Of a DNA stretch of 64,000 nt, positions 17,635-26,412 are shown piece after piece (the first letter of the stretch is position 1; each line of letters opens with the position of its first letter). The position numbers and the translations under genes were made by a program. The notes under the pieces were generated by a model. The model was not told the origin of the DNA and did not search any database. It saw nothing but the letters and a program-made list of their open reading frames with translations. The stretch is from JAKPAM01 sp047601745. GTDB lineage: Bacteria > Pseudomonadota > Gammaproteobacteria > Burkholderiales > Burkholderiaceae_E. The DNA is taken from positions 2,914,001 to 2,978,000 of the forward strand of contig JASGIS010000001.1 of NCBI GenBank assembly GCA_047601745.1, read 5' to 3'.

Positions 17635-18981
17635 TCAGCCGGCCATCAGACGCAGCGCGACCGCGCGGAACGCCGGCATCGCGTACGGATCGTTGCCCGA
17701 GCTGGCCGCGAACGGGTGCGACGCGTAGCGGGCGATCGTCATCTCGGCGTGCGGATCGATGTGCAGGCGCTGGCCGTGGATGCCGCGGCCTTCGAACACA
17801 CGGTGGGCGTCGTGGCCGTGCCACCACTGGTGCGAGTAGCTGCCGCCGCGCAGCAGCGGGTAGTGCGGGCCGTCGCCGTCGAGGAACTGCCGGCGGTCGC
17901 CGCCCTCGCGGATCGCGTGCACGACGGCGGCGGGCAGGATCTGCCGGCCGTTGAACGCGCCCTCGCAGCGCATCATCTCGCCGAAGCGCGCCAGGTCGCG
18001 CAGCGTGGTGCTCAGGCCGCCGCCGCAGGATTCGGTGCCCAGCGCATCGACGATGAAGTACGCGTCGGCCTCGGCGCCCAGCTTCTGCCAGATCCGCTCG
18101 GACAGCAGGTTCGCCACCGGCAGGCCGGTCACGCGCCGCAGGATCCAGGCCAGCACGTCGGTGTTGACCGTGCGGTAGGTGAAGCGCGCATCGTGCGCTT
18201 CGAGCTTGCCGACCGTCGTCAGGTAGCCGCAGATGTCGCCGGGCGTCTCGCCCGGATGCGGCCGCGCGAGATTGGCGGCCAGGCCATAAGCGCGAAAGCC
18301 CGACTCGGGCCGCGTGTAGTCCTCGTCGTAGGCGACGCCGGTCGTCATGTGCAGCACCTGGCGCACCGTGGCGTCGGCGAATCCGCCGCCGGCCAGCTCG
18401 GGCACGTAGAACGGTACCGGGCGCGCCAGGTCGATCGCCTTTTCTTCGGCCAGCCACGTCACCAGCGTGCCGATGAACGACTTGGTCACCGACATCGCCA
18501 GATGCGGCGTGTGGTCGTCCAGCGCGCCGAAGTAGCGCTCGTGGACGATCCGGCCGCGATGAAGGATCGCGATGCCGTCGACGTAGGTGAGCGCGTGCGA
18601 GGCGCCCAGCGTGCACGCGTCGCCGGTCGCGGCCGTGAACGCCAGCGCATCGAGTTCGGCATCGAGCCCGGCCGGTCCGCGCGGCAACTCGGCGATCGGA
18701 CCCGTTCCCCGCCAGACGTTGGCCGTCGGCCGCATCTCGCGCACGTGCGAGAACGCCCAGCGGCTGCGCGGAAACCGGTTGTCGGTCGGGTCCAGCACGA
18801 CGCGCTTGTCCGGCGGCGGCGGAAAGCCCTGCATCCAGCCGAGTGCGACCGGATCGCTGGCCGCCGCGTCGGGCAGGCCCTGCGTGACGGCCACCGCGGC
18901 CACGCTGGCCGCGCGGATCGCGTCGTCGAGGTAAGCGCGGTCGTAGGCGACCGGCATCAGGCGGGGATCGGAAGTCGTCAT
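17635..18981 (-). CDS. beta-lactamase-fold serine hydrolase, NylB (6-aminohexanoate-dimer hydrolase)-like
   Basis: This 448-residue enzyme has SxxK as SVTK (Ser164, Lys167) in HLAMSVTKSFIGTL, the Tyr-containing FTYRTVNTDVLAW and a GGGLSTTLRDLARFG segment typical of NylB-like amidases and esterases. There is no signal peptide. The real substrate need not be a nylon oligomer; the family is broad. It lies between grxD and the aminotransferase in a block that interrupts the usual prmC-grxD neighbourhood. Confidence 0.87.
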   Translation of the reverse strand: MTTSDPRLMPVAYDRAYLDDAIRAASVAAVAVTQGLPDAAASDPVALGWMQGFPPPPDKRVVLDPTDNRFPRSRWAFSHVREMRPTANVWRGTGPIAELPRGPAGLDAELDALAFTAATGDACTLGASHALTYVDGIAILHRGRIVHERYFGALDDHTPHLAMSVTKSFIGTLVTWLAEEKAIDLARPVPFYVPELAGGGFADATVRQVLHMTTGVAYDEDYTRPESGFRAYGLAANLARPHPGETPGDICGYLTTVGKLEAHDARFTYRTVNTDVLAWILRRVTGLPVANLLSERIWQKLGAEADAYFIVDALGTESCGGGLSTTLRDLARFGEMMRCEGAFNGRQILPAAVVHAIREGGDRRQFLDGDGPHYPLLRGGSYSHQWWHGHDAHRVFEGRGIHGQRLHIDPHAEMTIARYASHPFAASSGNDPYAMPAFRAVALRLMAG

Positions 18982-19007
18982 GGCGGCAGCGTGCTCGGAA
19001 GACCGTC

Positions 19008-19059
19008 GTGAGAGACGGTCGTGAAAGGCTTGCGTGAAAGGCGTTCTTGAAAGGCGTTC
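19008..19059. repeat. four-unit, 13-bp tandem array
   Basis: Units GTGAGAGACGGTC, GTGAAAGGCTTGC, GTGAAAGGCGTTC and TTGAAAGGCGTTC lie head to tail in the gap between the NylB-like gene start and the aminotransferase stop. Confidence 0.8.
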
Positions 19060-19079
19060 GTCGGGATCGGCGCGCCGCG

Positions 19080-20453
19080 TCAGAGCGTCTGTTCCAGGCG
19101 CGTCAGCGCCTGGTCGAACTTGTCGAAGATCTCGTCGATCTGCGCGGCCGTCGCGATCAGCGGCGGGCAGAACCCGATCGAGTCGCCCATCGCGCGCACG
19201 ATCAGCCCCTGTTCGAGCGCCAGCGCCGCCAGCCGCCCGCCGACCTTGCCGACCGGATCGAAGGGCTTGCGCGCGGCCTTGTCGGCCATCAGCTCGATAC
19301 CGCCGATCAGTCCCTTGCCGCGTACCTCGGCGACCAGCGGCCGGTCGGCGAAACCGTGCAGCCGTTCGATGAAGCGCGGGCTGATTTCGTTCACGTGCGC
19401 GGCGATGTTCTCGTCTTCGTAGACCTTCAGCGTTTCGAGCGCGATCGCCGTCGTCACCGGATGGCCGGAATACGTGAAGCCGTGGCCGAACGTGCCGATG
19501 CGCCCGGCGTTGTCGGCCAGCGCGCGGTGTACGGTGTCGTTGATCAGCACCGCCGAGATCGGCGCGTAGCCCGACGATAGCGCCTTCGCGCAGGTCAGGA
19601 TGTCGGGCTCGATGCCGTAGGTGCCGCTGCCGAAGGTCTCGCCGGTGCGGTAGAAGCCGCAGATCACCTCGTCGGCGATCATCAGCACGTCGTATTTGCG
19701 CAGCACCGGCTGGATCTTGTCGAAGTACGTGGCCGGCGGCACGATGACGCCGCCGGCGCCCATGATCGGCTCGGCGATGAACGCGGCGACGGTGTCCGGC
19801 CCCTCGGCCAGGATCCGCGCTTCGAGCGATTCGGCCAGGCGCGTGGCGAACTGCTCTTCGGTCTCGCCGGGCCGGCCGAACTTGAAGAAGTGCGGATTGT
19901 CGACGTGGCCGATCCGCGCGATCGGCAGGTCGAAATCCTTATGGTTGTACGGCAGGCCGGTCAGGCTGGCCGCCGCCACCGTCACGCCGTGATAACCGCC
20001 GAGCCGCGCGAGGATCTTCTTCTTGTCGCGCTTGCCGATCGCGTTGTGGTAATACCAGACCAGCTTGACCGCGGTGTCGTTGGCCTCGGATCCCGAGTTC
20101 GCGAAGAACGCCTTGGACATCGGCACGGGCGCCAGCGCCAGCAGCCGTTCGGCCAGCTCGATGACCGGCGGATTCGAGCGATGGTTGAACGTGTGATAGT
20201 TGGGCAGCCTGGCCAGCGCGTCCGAACCGGCCTTGATCAGCCGCGGATGGCTGAAACCCAGCGACGTGCACCACAGGCCGGCCATCGCCTCGATGTAGCG
20301 GCGGCCCTGGTCGTCCTCGACGTAGACGCCGTCGCCGCGTTCGATGATCAGCGGGCCGACCTGCGGATGCGTGGCCAGATTCGTGTACGAGTGCAGGTGG
20401 TTGGCGATGTCGCGCGTGGCGAGCCGTTCGTGCGAGGGGGTCGGTGCGTTCAT
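19080..20453 (-). CDS. class III (omega) aminotransferase, PLP-dependent
   Basis: This 457-residue enzyme shows SGSEANDTAVKL (phosphate binding), YHGVT, the PLP ring-binding Asp261 in IADEVICGFYRTG, and Lys290 in CAKALSSGYAPISAV as Schiff-base residue. It belongs to the group of beta-alanine/putrescine:pyruvate-type omega-transaminases; the amine donor cannot be fixed from sequence. The gene lies between prmC and the NylB-like gene; all are on the minus strand but are separated by repeat-filled gaps. Confidence 0.9.
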   Translation of the reverse strand: MNAPTPSHERLATRDIANHLHSYTNLATHPQVGPLIIERGDGVYVEDDQGRRYIEAMAGLWCTSLGFSHPRLIKAGSDALARLPNYHTFNHRSNPPVIELAERLLALAPVPMSKAFFANSGSEANDTAVKLVWYYHNAIGKRDKKKILARLGGYHGVTVAAASLTGLPYNHKDFDLPIARIGHVDNPHFFKFGRPGETEEQFATRLAESLEARILAEGPDTVAAFIAEPIMGAGGVIVPPATYFDKIQPVLRKYDVLMIADEVICGFYRTGETFGSGTYGIEPDILTCAKALSSGYAPISAVLINDTVHRALADNAGRIGTFGHGFTYSGHPVTTAIALETLKVYEDENIAAHVNEISPRFIERLHGFADRPLVAEVRGKGLIGGIELMADKAARKPFDPVGKVGGRLAALALEQGLIVRAMGDSIGFCPPLIATAAQIDEIFDKFDQALTRLEQTL

Positions 20454-20576
20454 GAGGGCTTCCGTGACGAGGCGGGATCGGTCGCGGCCGGGGACGACCG
20501 CGCCATGCCCTCATCATCGGTCGAATCGGGGCGGCCTGCCAACAGCGGTTCCGAAAACGCGGCGGTCGCGCGGCCT

Positions 20577-20648
20577 CAGCCGTAGCCGTAGCTCCAGCTT
20601 CAGCCGGCCGTCGGCGTCGGCCGTTGGCGTTGGCGTTGGCGTCGGCCG
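20577..20648. repeat. 12-unit, 6-bp array ending 1 bp from the prmC stop
   Basis: Consecutive hexamers CAGCCG, TAGCCG, CAGCTT, GGCGTC and TGGCGT (three identical) lie in register up to the prmC stop codon. The array occupies over a third of the 196 bp gap before the aminotransferase start. Confidence 0.8.
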
Positions 20649-20649
20649 C

Positions 20650-21576
20650 TCAGTCCGTCCGGCGGCCGACGGTGACGCGATCGCGGCCGGCCAGGTCGGC
20701 CAGCGTCCGGACCTCGCCGAAGCGGGCGTCGCGCAGCCGCGCGCGCACTGCCGCGCCCTGGTCGAAGCCGTGTTCGAGCAGCAGCCAGCCGCCGGGCCGC
20801 AGCGCGCCGGCGGCGCCGGCGACGATCAGCGAGATCGACGCGAGGCCGTCGTCGGAGCGGTCGGTCAGCGCGGGCTGCGGCTCGAAGCGCAGGTCGCCGT
20901 CGCGCAGGTGCGCGTCGTCGCGCGCCACGTACGGCGGGTTCGAGACGATCAGCGCGAATCGCTCGTCGGCGCCGATCGGCGTCCACCAGTCCGGGCCGCC
21001 GGCCGACAGCCGGAAGTCGATGCGCGCGGCCACGCAGTGCCGGCACGCGTTGCGCCGCGCGATGTCCAGCGCGGCGGCCGAGCCGTCGGTGGCGACCAGC
21101 CGCAGCGCCGCGCGCTCGGCGGCCAGCGTGACGGCGATGCAGCCGCTGCCGGTGCCCAGTTCGAGCACGGCCGGCGCTTCGCCGGCCGCCTCACCAAGCG
21201 CCGTGCTGGGCGCCAGCAGCGCGTCCAGCCGCGCAAGGCTCAGCTCGACCAGCAGTTCGGTTTCGGGACGGGGGATCAGCACCGATTCGTCGACGTCGAA
21301 GCGCCGGCCGTGGAATTCGCGCCAGCCGACCAGATAGGCGATCGGCGTACCGGCCGCGCGGCGCGCGCACAGCTCGGCGAACGCGTCGGCGACCGCCGGC
21401 GCCGCCGCCGCGTCGCCGTGGCCGATCAGCCATTCGCGCGATCGGCCGCTGGCGTGCGCGAGCAGCACGCGGGCTTCGAGCCTCGGCAGGCCGCAGGCGC
21501 GGATCAACGCGTCATGCGTGGGCGCGTCGTCGGGCGGGATCGTGCCGGTCCCCTCGGTCGGCCTCGCACCGGCCAC
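20650..21576 (-). CDS. prmC: peptide chain release factor N5-glutamine methyltransferase
   Basis: PrmC methylates the Gln of the GGQ motif in release factors, using S-adenosylmethionine. The N-terminal helical domain contains the conserved IPRPETE loop. The Rossmann domain has ELGTGSGCIAVTLA and the catalytic NPPY in VSNPPYVARDD. It is 308 residues with a GTG start at 21576, 1 bp after the prfA stop, so it is coupled to the gene of its own substrate. Confidence 0.93.
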   Translation of the reverse strand: MAGARPTEGTGTIPPDDAPTHDALIRACGLPRLEARVLLAHASGRSREWLIGHGDAAAAPAVADAFAELCARRAAGTPIAYLVGWREFHGRRFDVDESVLIPRPETELLVELSLARLDALLAPSTALGEAAGEAPAVLELGTGSGCIAVTLAAERAALRLVATDGSAAALDIARRNACRHCVAARIDFRLSAGGPDWWTPIGADERFALIVSNPPYVARDDAHLRDGDLRFEPQPALTDRSDDGLASISLIVAGAAGALRPGGWLLLEHGFDQGAAVRARLRDARFGEVRTLADLAGRDRVTVGRRTD

Positions 21577-21577
21577 C

Positions 21578-22660
21578 TCAGTCGGCCTCGCCCGCCGCCT
21601 CGAGCAGTTCGCTGGCGTGCGCGACCGACAGCGCGTCGAGCAGCTCGTCCAGATCGCCGTCCATCATCGCCTGGATCCGGTACAGCGTCAGGTTGATCCG
21701 GTGGTCGGTGACGCGGCCCTGCGGGAAGTTGTACGTGCGGATCCGCTCGGACCGGTCGCCCGAGCCGATCAGCGATTTGCGATGCGCCGATTCGCGCGCC
21801 TGCGCCTCGCGTTGCTGGCGGTCCTTGAGCCGGGCCATCAGCACCTTCATCGCCTTGTCGCGATTGCGGTGCTGCGAGCGGTCGTCCTGGCACTCGACGA
21901 CGATGCCGGTCGGCAGGTGGGTGATCCGCACCGCCGATTCGGTCTTGTTGACGTGCTGGCCGCCGGCCCCCGATGCGCGGAACACGTCGATCCGCAACTG
22001 CTCGGGATCGATGTCGATCTCGCCGGCCTCGTCGGCCTCGGCCAGCACGGCGACCGTGCAGGCGGACGTGTGGATGCGTCCCTGCGCCTCGGTCTCGGGC
22101 ACGCGCTGCACGCGATGGCCGCCGGATTCGAACTTCAGGCGGCCGAAGACCGACTTGCCGCTGATCCGCACGATGACCTCGCGGTAGCCGCCGAGGTCGG
22201 ATTCGGTGGCGGACATGATCTCGGTCTGCCAGCGCTGCCGTTCGGCGTAGCGCAGGTACATCCGCAGCAGATCGCCGGCGAACAGCGCCGACTCGTCGCC
22301 GCCGGTGCCGGCGCGGATCTCGAGCAGCACGTCGCGCGCGTCGTTGGGATCGCGCGGCAGCAGCAGCCGCTGCAGCGTCTGCGCTTCGCCCTGCTGCCGG
22401 TCGCCGGCGGTCTGCGCCTCCTGTTCGGCGAACTCGCGCAGATCGGGCTCGTCGCGCATCTGCCGCGCCGCGTCCAGGTCGCGCCCGGCCTGCTGCCACG
22501 CGTGGAAATGCTCGATGATCTCGGACAGTTCGGCGTGTTCGCGGTTCAGCGCGCGAAACGCGTTGATGTCGTGCGCGGCCGATTCGCCGGACAGCAGCCG
22601 GTTGACTTCGGCCAGCCGCCACTCGAGCCGCTCGAGCCTGGCGAGCATCGATGTCTTCAT
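21578..22660 (-). CDS. prfA: peptide chain release factor 1
   Basis: This 360-residue RF1 recognises UAA and UAG. The stop-codon-reading PxT motif is PET (188-190), which distinguishes it from RF2 (SPF). The GGQ motif is at 233-235 in GAGGQHVNKTESAVRITH. It starts at ATG 22660, 14 bp after the hemA stop. Upstream in-frame extension overlaps hemA and is not coding. Confidence 0.96.
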   Translation of the reverse strand: MKTSMLARLERLEWRLAEVNRLLSGESAAHDINAFRALNREHAELSEIIEHFHAWQQAGRDLDAARQMRDEPDLREFAEQEAQTAGDRQQGEAQTLQRLLLPRDPNDARDVLLEIRAGTGGDESALFAGDLLRMYLRYAERQRWQTEIMSATESDLGGYREVIVRISGKSVFGRLKFESGGHRVQRVPETEAQGRIHTSACTVAVLAEADEAGEIDIDPEQLRIDVFRASGAGGQHVNKTESAVRITHLPTGIVVECQDDRSQHRNRDKAMKVLMARLKDRQQREAQARESAHRKSLIGSGDRSERIRTYNFPQGRVTDHRINLTLYRIQAMMDGDLDELLDALSVAHASELLEAAGEAD

Positions 22661-22674
22661 CGGATCGGGCCGAC

Positions 22675-23964
22675 CTACTTGTCGGTGCGTTCTTGTCGCG
22701 CGGGCAGCAACTGCTCGATGACGCGCATGACCGTCGGGTGGTCGGGGTCCGGACGCTGCAGCAGCGTCGTCGGTCCGTGCAGGAACTTGCCGGTCAGCGC
22801 GTTGGCCAGCGACTCGAGCACCTGTTCGGGCGAATCGCCGCGCGCGAGCATGCGCCGGGCGCGTTCGAGTTCCTGCGCCTTCAGCGTTTCGCCGCGCGCG
22901 TGCAGCGCGCGGATCGTCGGCACCGCCCGCCGGCCGACCAGCCACTGCATGTACTGGTCGACGCTGGTCTCGATGATCGCCTCGGCCTGGGCGACGGCTG
23001 CCTGGCGGCTCTCGACGCCGCTCTGCACGACCTTGCCCAGATCGTCGACCGTGTACAGGAACACGTCGTCCAGGCGCCCGACCTCGGGTTCGATGTCGCG
23101 CGGCACCGCCAGGTCGACCATGAAGATCGGCCGGCGCTTGCGCGCGCGGCGGGCGCGCTCGACCATGCCCAGGCCGATGATCGGCAGCGAGCTGGCCGTG
23201 CACGAGACGACGATGTCGAAGCGGTCCAGTTGCTCGGGCAGTTCGGCCAAGCGCATCGCCTGCGCGCCGAAGCGCTGCGCGAGCCGCTCGGCGCGTTCGG
23301 TCGTACGGTTGGCCACCACCATCTGCCGCGGATGCTGGGCCGCGAAATGCGTGGCCGCCAGCTCGATCATCTCGCCGGCGCCGACGAACAGCACGCGCGC
23401 GTCGCGCAGATCCTCGAAGATCCGCCGCGCGAGGCGGACCGCGGCCGCGGCCATCGATACCGAATGCGCGCCGATCTCGGTCGTCGTGCGCACCTCCTTG
23501 GCGACCGCGAAGCTGCGCTGGAACAACTGGTGCAGGTGCGTGCCCATCGCGCCGGCTTCCTGCGCGACGCGCGCCGCTTCCTTCATCTGGCCGAGGATCT
23601 GCGGCTCGCCCAGCACCATCGAATCCAGGCCGGCGGCCACGCGGAACGCGTGCCGGACGGCCTCGTGGTTGGGCAGCGTGTACAGATGGCTGGCCAGCCC
23701 ATGGCCGGCGTCGACCGCCGTCGCGCTGCTCAGCCGCGCGAGCCAGCGCGTCAGCTCGGCCGGGGCGACCGCCGGCTCGGGCGTCGCGCAGTAGATCTCG
23801 GTGCGGTTGCAGGTCGACAGGATCGCCGATTCGGGCAGCAGCGGCGCCAGATGGCGGCGCATGTCGGCCAGCGCGTCGCGCACGGTATCGCCCGGGAACG
23901 ACACTTTCTCGCGCAGCGTCAGCGGCGCGGAGGCGTGATTCAGGCCAAGGGCGATCAGATGCAT
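22675..23964 (-). CDS. hemA: glutamyl-tRNA reductase
   Basis: HemA reduces glutamyl-tRNA to glutamate-1-semialdehyde, the first step of C5 tetrapyrrole synthesis. The catalytic Cys52 lies in STCNRTE. HxxRVAAGLDSMVLGEPQILGQ and the NADPH-binding VLFVGAGEMIEL are present, and the C-terminal dimerisation helices are complete (429 residues). It heads the hemA-prfA-prmC operon. A short AT-rich leader with an inverted repeat lies just upstream. Confidence 0.96.
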   Translation of the reverse strand: MHLIALGLNHASAPLTLREKVSFPGDTVRDALADMRRHLAPLLPESAILSTCNRTEIYCATPEPAVAPAELTRWLARLSSATAVDAGHGLASHLYTLPNHEAVRHAFRVAAGLDSMVLGEPQILGQMKEAARVAQEAGAMGTHLHQLFQRSFAVAKEVRTTTEIGAHSVSMAAAAVRLARRIFEDLRDARVLFVGAGEMIELAATHFAAQHPRQMVVANRTTERAERLAQRFGAQAMRLAELPEQLDRFDIVVSCTASSLPIIGLGMVERARRARKRRPIFMVDLAVPRDIEPEVGRLDDVFLYTVDDLGKVVQSGVESRQAAVAQAEAIIETSVDQYMQWLVGRRAVPTIRALHARGETLKAQELERARRMLARGDSPEQVLESLANALTGKFLHGPTTLLQRPDPDHPTVMRVIEQLLPARQERTDK

Positions 23965-24001
23965 GGTGGTGCCGGCGGACCGGGCGGCGAGGCTTTGGTA
24001 G

Positions 24002-24048
24002 CGAGAAGCGTTCTCGTTAACTAAGCGTTTGATAATATTGGGATTATA
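24002..24048 (-). promoter_or_regulatory. probable hemA promoter and leader hairpin
   Basis: A perfect TATAAT is read on the minus strand at 24048-24043, within a locally AT-rich patch. No good -35 is found 16-18 bp upstream. Between it and the hemA ATG is the inverted repeat CGAGAA-N3-TTCTCG (24002-24016), which would form a short hairpin in the 5' leader. The 90 bp gap to the preceding kinase gene makes an independent promoter likely. Confidence 0.4.
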
Positions 24049-24054
24049 TCTCGA

Positions 24055-26388
24055 CTATCCGGACAGGGCGGATGCCGAGGCTTGATCTGGATCATCGACG
24101 GGCTCCTCGCGCGCCGGAAGGCGGAATTCGAAACACGCGCCGCCGTCCTCGGCCGCTCGCACGCCGATGCTGCCATGGTGCCGGTCGGCCACCACGCGCA
24201 CGAAGCTCAGTCCGAGGCCGATGCCGGGCTTGTCCCGCGCCTTGCCGCGCCAGTAGGGCTCGAACAGGTGCGCGATCTCGTCGGCCGACAGGCCCGGTCC
24301 CTGGTCGCTGACCGCGACGCACCACATATCGCGTTCGCGCGACAGCTCGACGGTGATCGTCCCGCCGCGCGGGCCGTACTTGATCGCGTTGTCGATCAGG
24401 TTGACCAGCGCGCGACGGATCAACTGGCTGTCGCCGTGCGTCCAGGCCAGTTGCAGCATGCCGTGCGTGGCGATCCGGGCGCCGCGCTGCTGAGCGGCGC
24501 GCCAGCAGGCGTCGCGTGCCTCCTCGATCAGGTTGACCAGGTCGATCGTGTCGAACGTGATCACCGCGCCCTCGGCGCGCGCCAGCTCGACGAAGCCGTT
24601 GGCCAGTTCCAGCGAGCGGGTCGCTTCGCGGCGGATGTCTTCGAGCCAGGGCGGCAGCGTGCGTTCGCGCGCCTGCAGGTCGATGATCGACAGGATCGTC
24701 ACCTGCGGCGAGCGCAGGTCGTGCGACAGGAAGCGCAGCGTCTGCTCGCGCTCGCGCTGCGCGGCACGGATCGGCGAGACGTCGACGAACTGGATCAGCC
24801 GCACGCGCGACCATTCGGGATCGTCGAAGCGCGCGCTGTCGACCAGCCAGTGGCGCCCCTCCCGGTCGACCAGTTCGGCTTGGCCCGGCGGCGAGGCGGG
24901 ATCCAGCACCGCGCCGATGTCCAGGCCGACCTGCTCTTGCAACCAGTCCGGAATCGCCGTGCCCGGCGCCGGCGTGCGACGCATGTCGCTGCCGACCTTC
25001 GCGTTGGCGTACAGCAGCCGCTCGTCCTCGCCGACGATCAGCGCCGGGCAGGGCAGGCGTTCGAGCGACTGCAGCAGGAACTGGCGCAGGTGGACGGCAC
25101 GCGCGGCCGCCGCGCCCAGGCGTTCGAGCTGGCGTGCGACCGGCTCGGTCGGCAGCACGTCGGCGCGGGTGCCGGAGATCGACGGCGCGTTCCGGTCCAG
25201 CGCCTGCGCCTGCCGGACCAGGCCGGCCGTGGCCGCTTCGAGTCGGCGCCAGCTCCATAGCGGATAAGCGAGCAGGCCGGCCGCCAGCGCGCCGATCGGC
25301 GACCACCAGTGGCCGGCGCGCAGCAGCAGCGCGGCCATCGCCAGCATCAGCGCCAGCGCGCCGATCGTGACCAGCAGGCCGGCGCGCGGCGGCAGCCGGT
25401 ACAGCGCGGCCAGCAGCAGCAGCACCGGGATCGCGGTCAGCGCGAACTGCTGCCACGGTTGCAGCGGGCGGATCAACGCGTCGTCGAGCAGCGCCTTCGT
25501 CGCCGCCGCGTGCAGGTCGACGCCGGGCAGCGGATGGGTGCCGGGCAGCAGGCCCGTCGCGTAGCGGTCGCCGAGCCCGGCGGCGCTCGCGCCGATCAGC
25601 ACGATGCGGCCGGCGAATCGCCGCGGCGGGATCTCGCCGCGCAGCACAGCGCCGAACGACACCCGCTCGAACGATTGCGACAGCCTGGGCAGCAGCGTGA
25701 AACCGTGCGATTCCCATTGCCCGGAGTTGATCGTCCGCTCGCGCTCGGCCGGGGTCGCCAGCGCGCGCGCGCGCAGCGCACCGGCCGGCAGCGCATCGCC
25801 GGCGACCTCGCTGGCCAGCGCGAGCGACAGCGCCGGAAAACCGCCTTCCTCGAGCCACAGCCCGCGCACCATGCCGTCGCCGTCGAGCCGGAAATGCGGA
25901 TGGCCGAGGCGGGCCTTCAAGCCGATTTCGGGTACCGGATACAACGGAATCTCGCCGTTGTCGGCGCGCGTGGTCGCGATCGGAATCACGACCGGCGATC
26001 CGGCCGACGCGGCGCGGACGAACTCGTCGGCCAGCAGCGCGTCGTCGCCGGCCGCGTCGATCAGCAGCAGATCCAGGCCGATGACCCGCGCGCCGCCGGC
26101 GACCAGCCGGCGGAGCATCTCGGCGTGGACGGCCCTCGGCCAGGGCCAGCGGCCGATCTGCTCGAGGCTGTCGTCGTCGATGTCGACGATGAGCAGGCGA
26201 TCATCGGTCGGCTGCGGGACCAGCCGGCTCAGGCCGTCGTAGACGGCCGATTCGAACCGGCCCTTGCCGATCTGCGCGCCGTCGAGGCTCTGCCAGGCGG
26301 CATTCATCGCCAGCGCCAGCAGCAGCAGCAAACCCGTCCACCATTCGATCAGCAGACGGTAGCGCGGCATCATCGTCCAGCCCGTCAT
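24055..26388 (-). CDS. CHASE2-domain sensor histidine kinase
   Basis: This 777-residue membrane kinase has an N-terminal membrane anchor (about 12-30) and a periplasmic CHASE2 domain (about 40-310, with the motif GRWPWPR and GIDLLLID-like strand). Three clustered membrane helices follow (about 318-395), then a PAS-like segment (about 440-540). The H-box is LRFLSHDLRSP, and the ATPase has NLIDNAIKYGPRGG (N box), SDQGPGLS (G1) and GIGLGLSFV (G2). It is cotranscribed after the response regulator and the FecR/LysM protein, which probably forms its periplasmic partner. The in-frame Met-Met at residues 6-7 is an alternative start. Confidence 0.9.
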   Translation of the reverse strand: MTGWTMMPRYRLLIEWWTGLLLLLALAMNAAWQSLDGAQIGKGRFESAVYDGLSRLVPQPTDDRLLIVDIDDDSLEQIGRWPWPRAVHAEMLRRLVAGGARVIGLDLLLIDAAGDDALLADEFVRAASAGSPVVIPIATTRADNGEIPLYPVPEIGLKARLGHPHFRLDGDGMVRGLWLEEGGFPALSLALASEVAGDALPAGALRARALATPAERERTINSGQWESHGFTLLPRLSQSFERVSFGAVLRGEIPPRRFAGRIVLIGASAAGLGDRYATGLLPGTHPLPGVDLHAAATKALLDDALIRPLQPWQQFALTAIPVLLLLAALYRLPPRAGLLVTIGALALMLAMAALLLRAGHWWSPIGALAAGLLAYPLWSWRRLEAATAGLVRQAQALDRNAPSISGTRADVLPTEPVARQLERLGAAAARAVHLRQFLLQSLERLPCPALIVGEDERLLYANAKVGSDMRRTPAPGTAIPDWLQEQVGLDIGAVLDPASPPGQAELVDREGRHWLVDSARFDDPEWSRVRLIQFVDVSPIRAAQREREQTLRFLSHDLRSPQVTILSIIDLQARERTLPPWLEDIRREATRSLELANGFVELARAEGAVITFDTIDLVNLIEEARDACWRAAQQRGARIATHGMLQLAWTHGDSQLIRRALVNLIDNAIKYGPRGGTITVELSRERDMWCVAVSDQGPGLSADEIAHLFEPYWRGKARDKPGIGLGLSFVRVVADRHHGSIGVRAAEDGGACFEFRLPAREEPVDDPDQASASALSG

Positions 26389-26412
26389 CGGGCGTGCGCG
26401 CTGATCGGCCCG

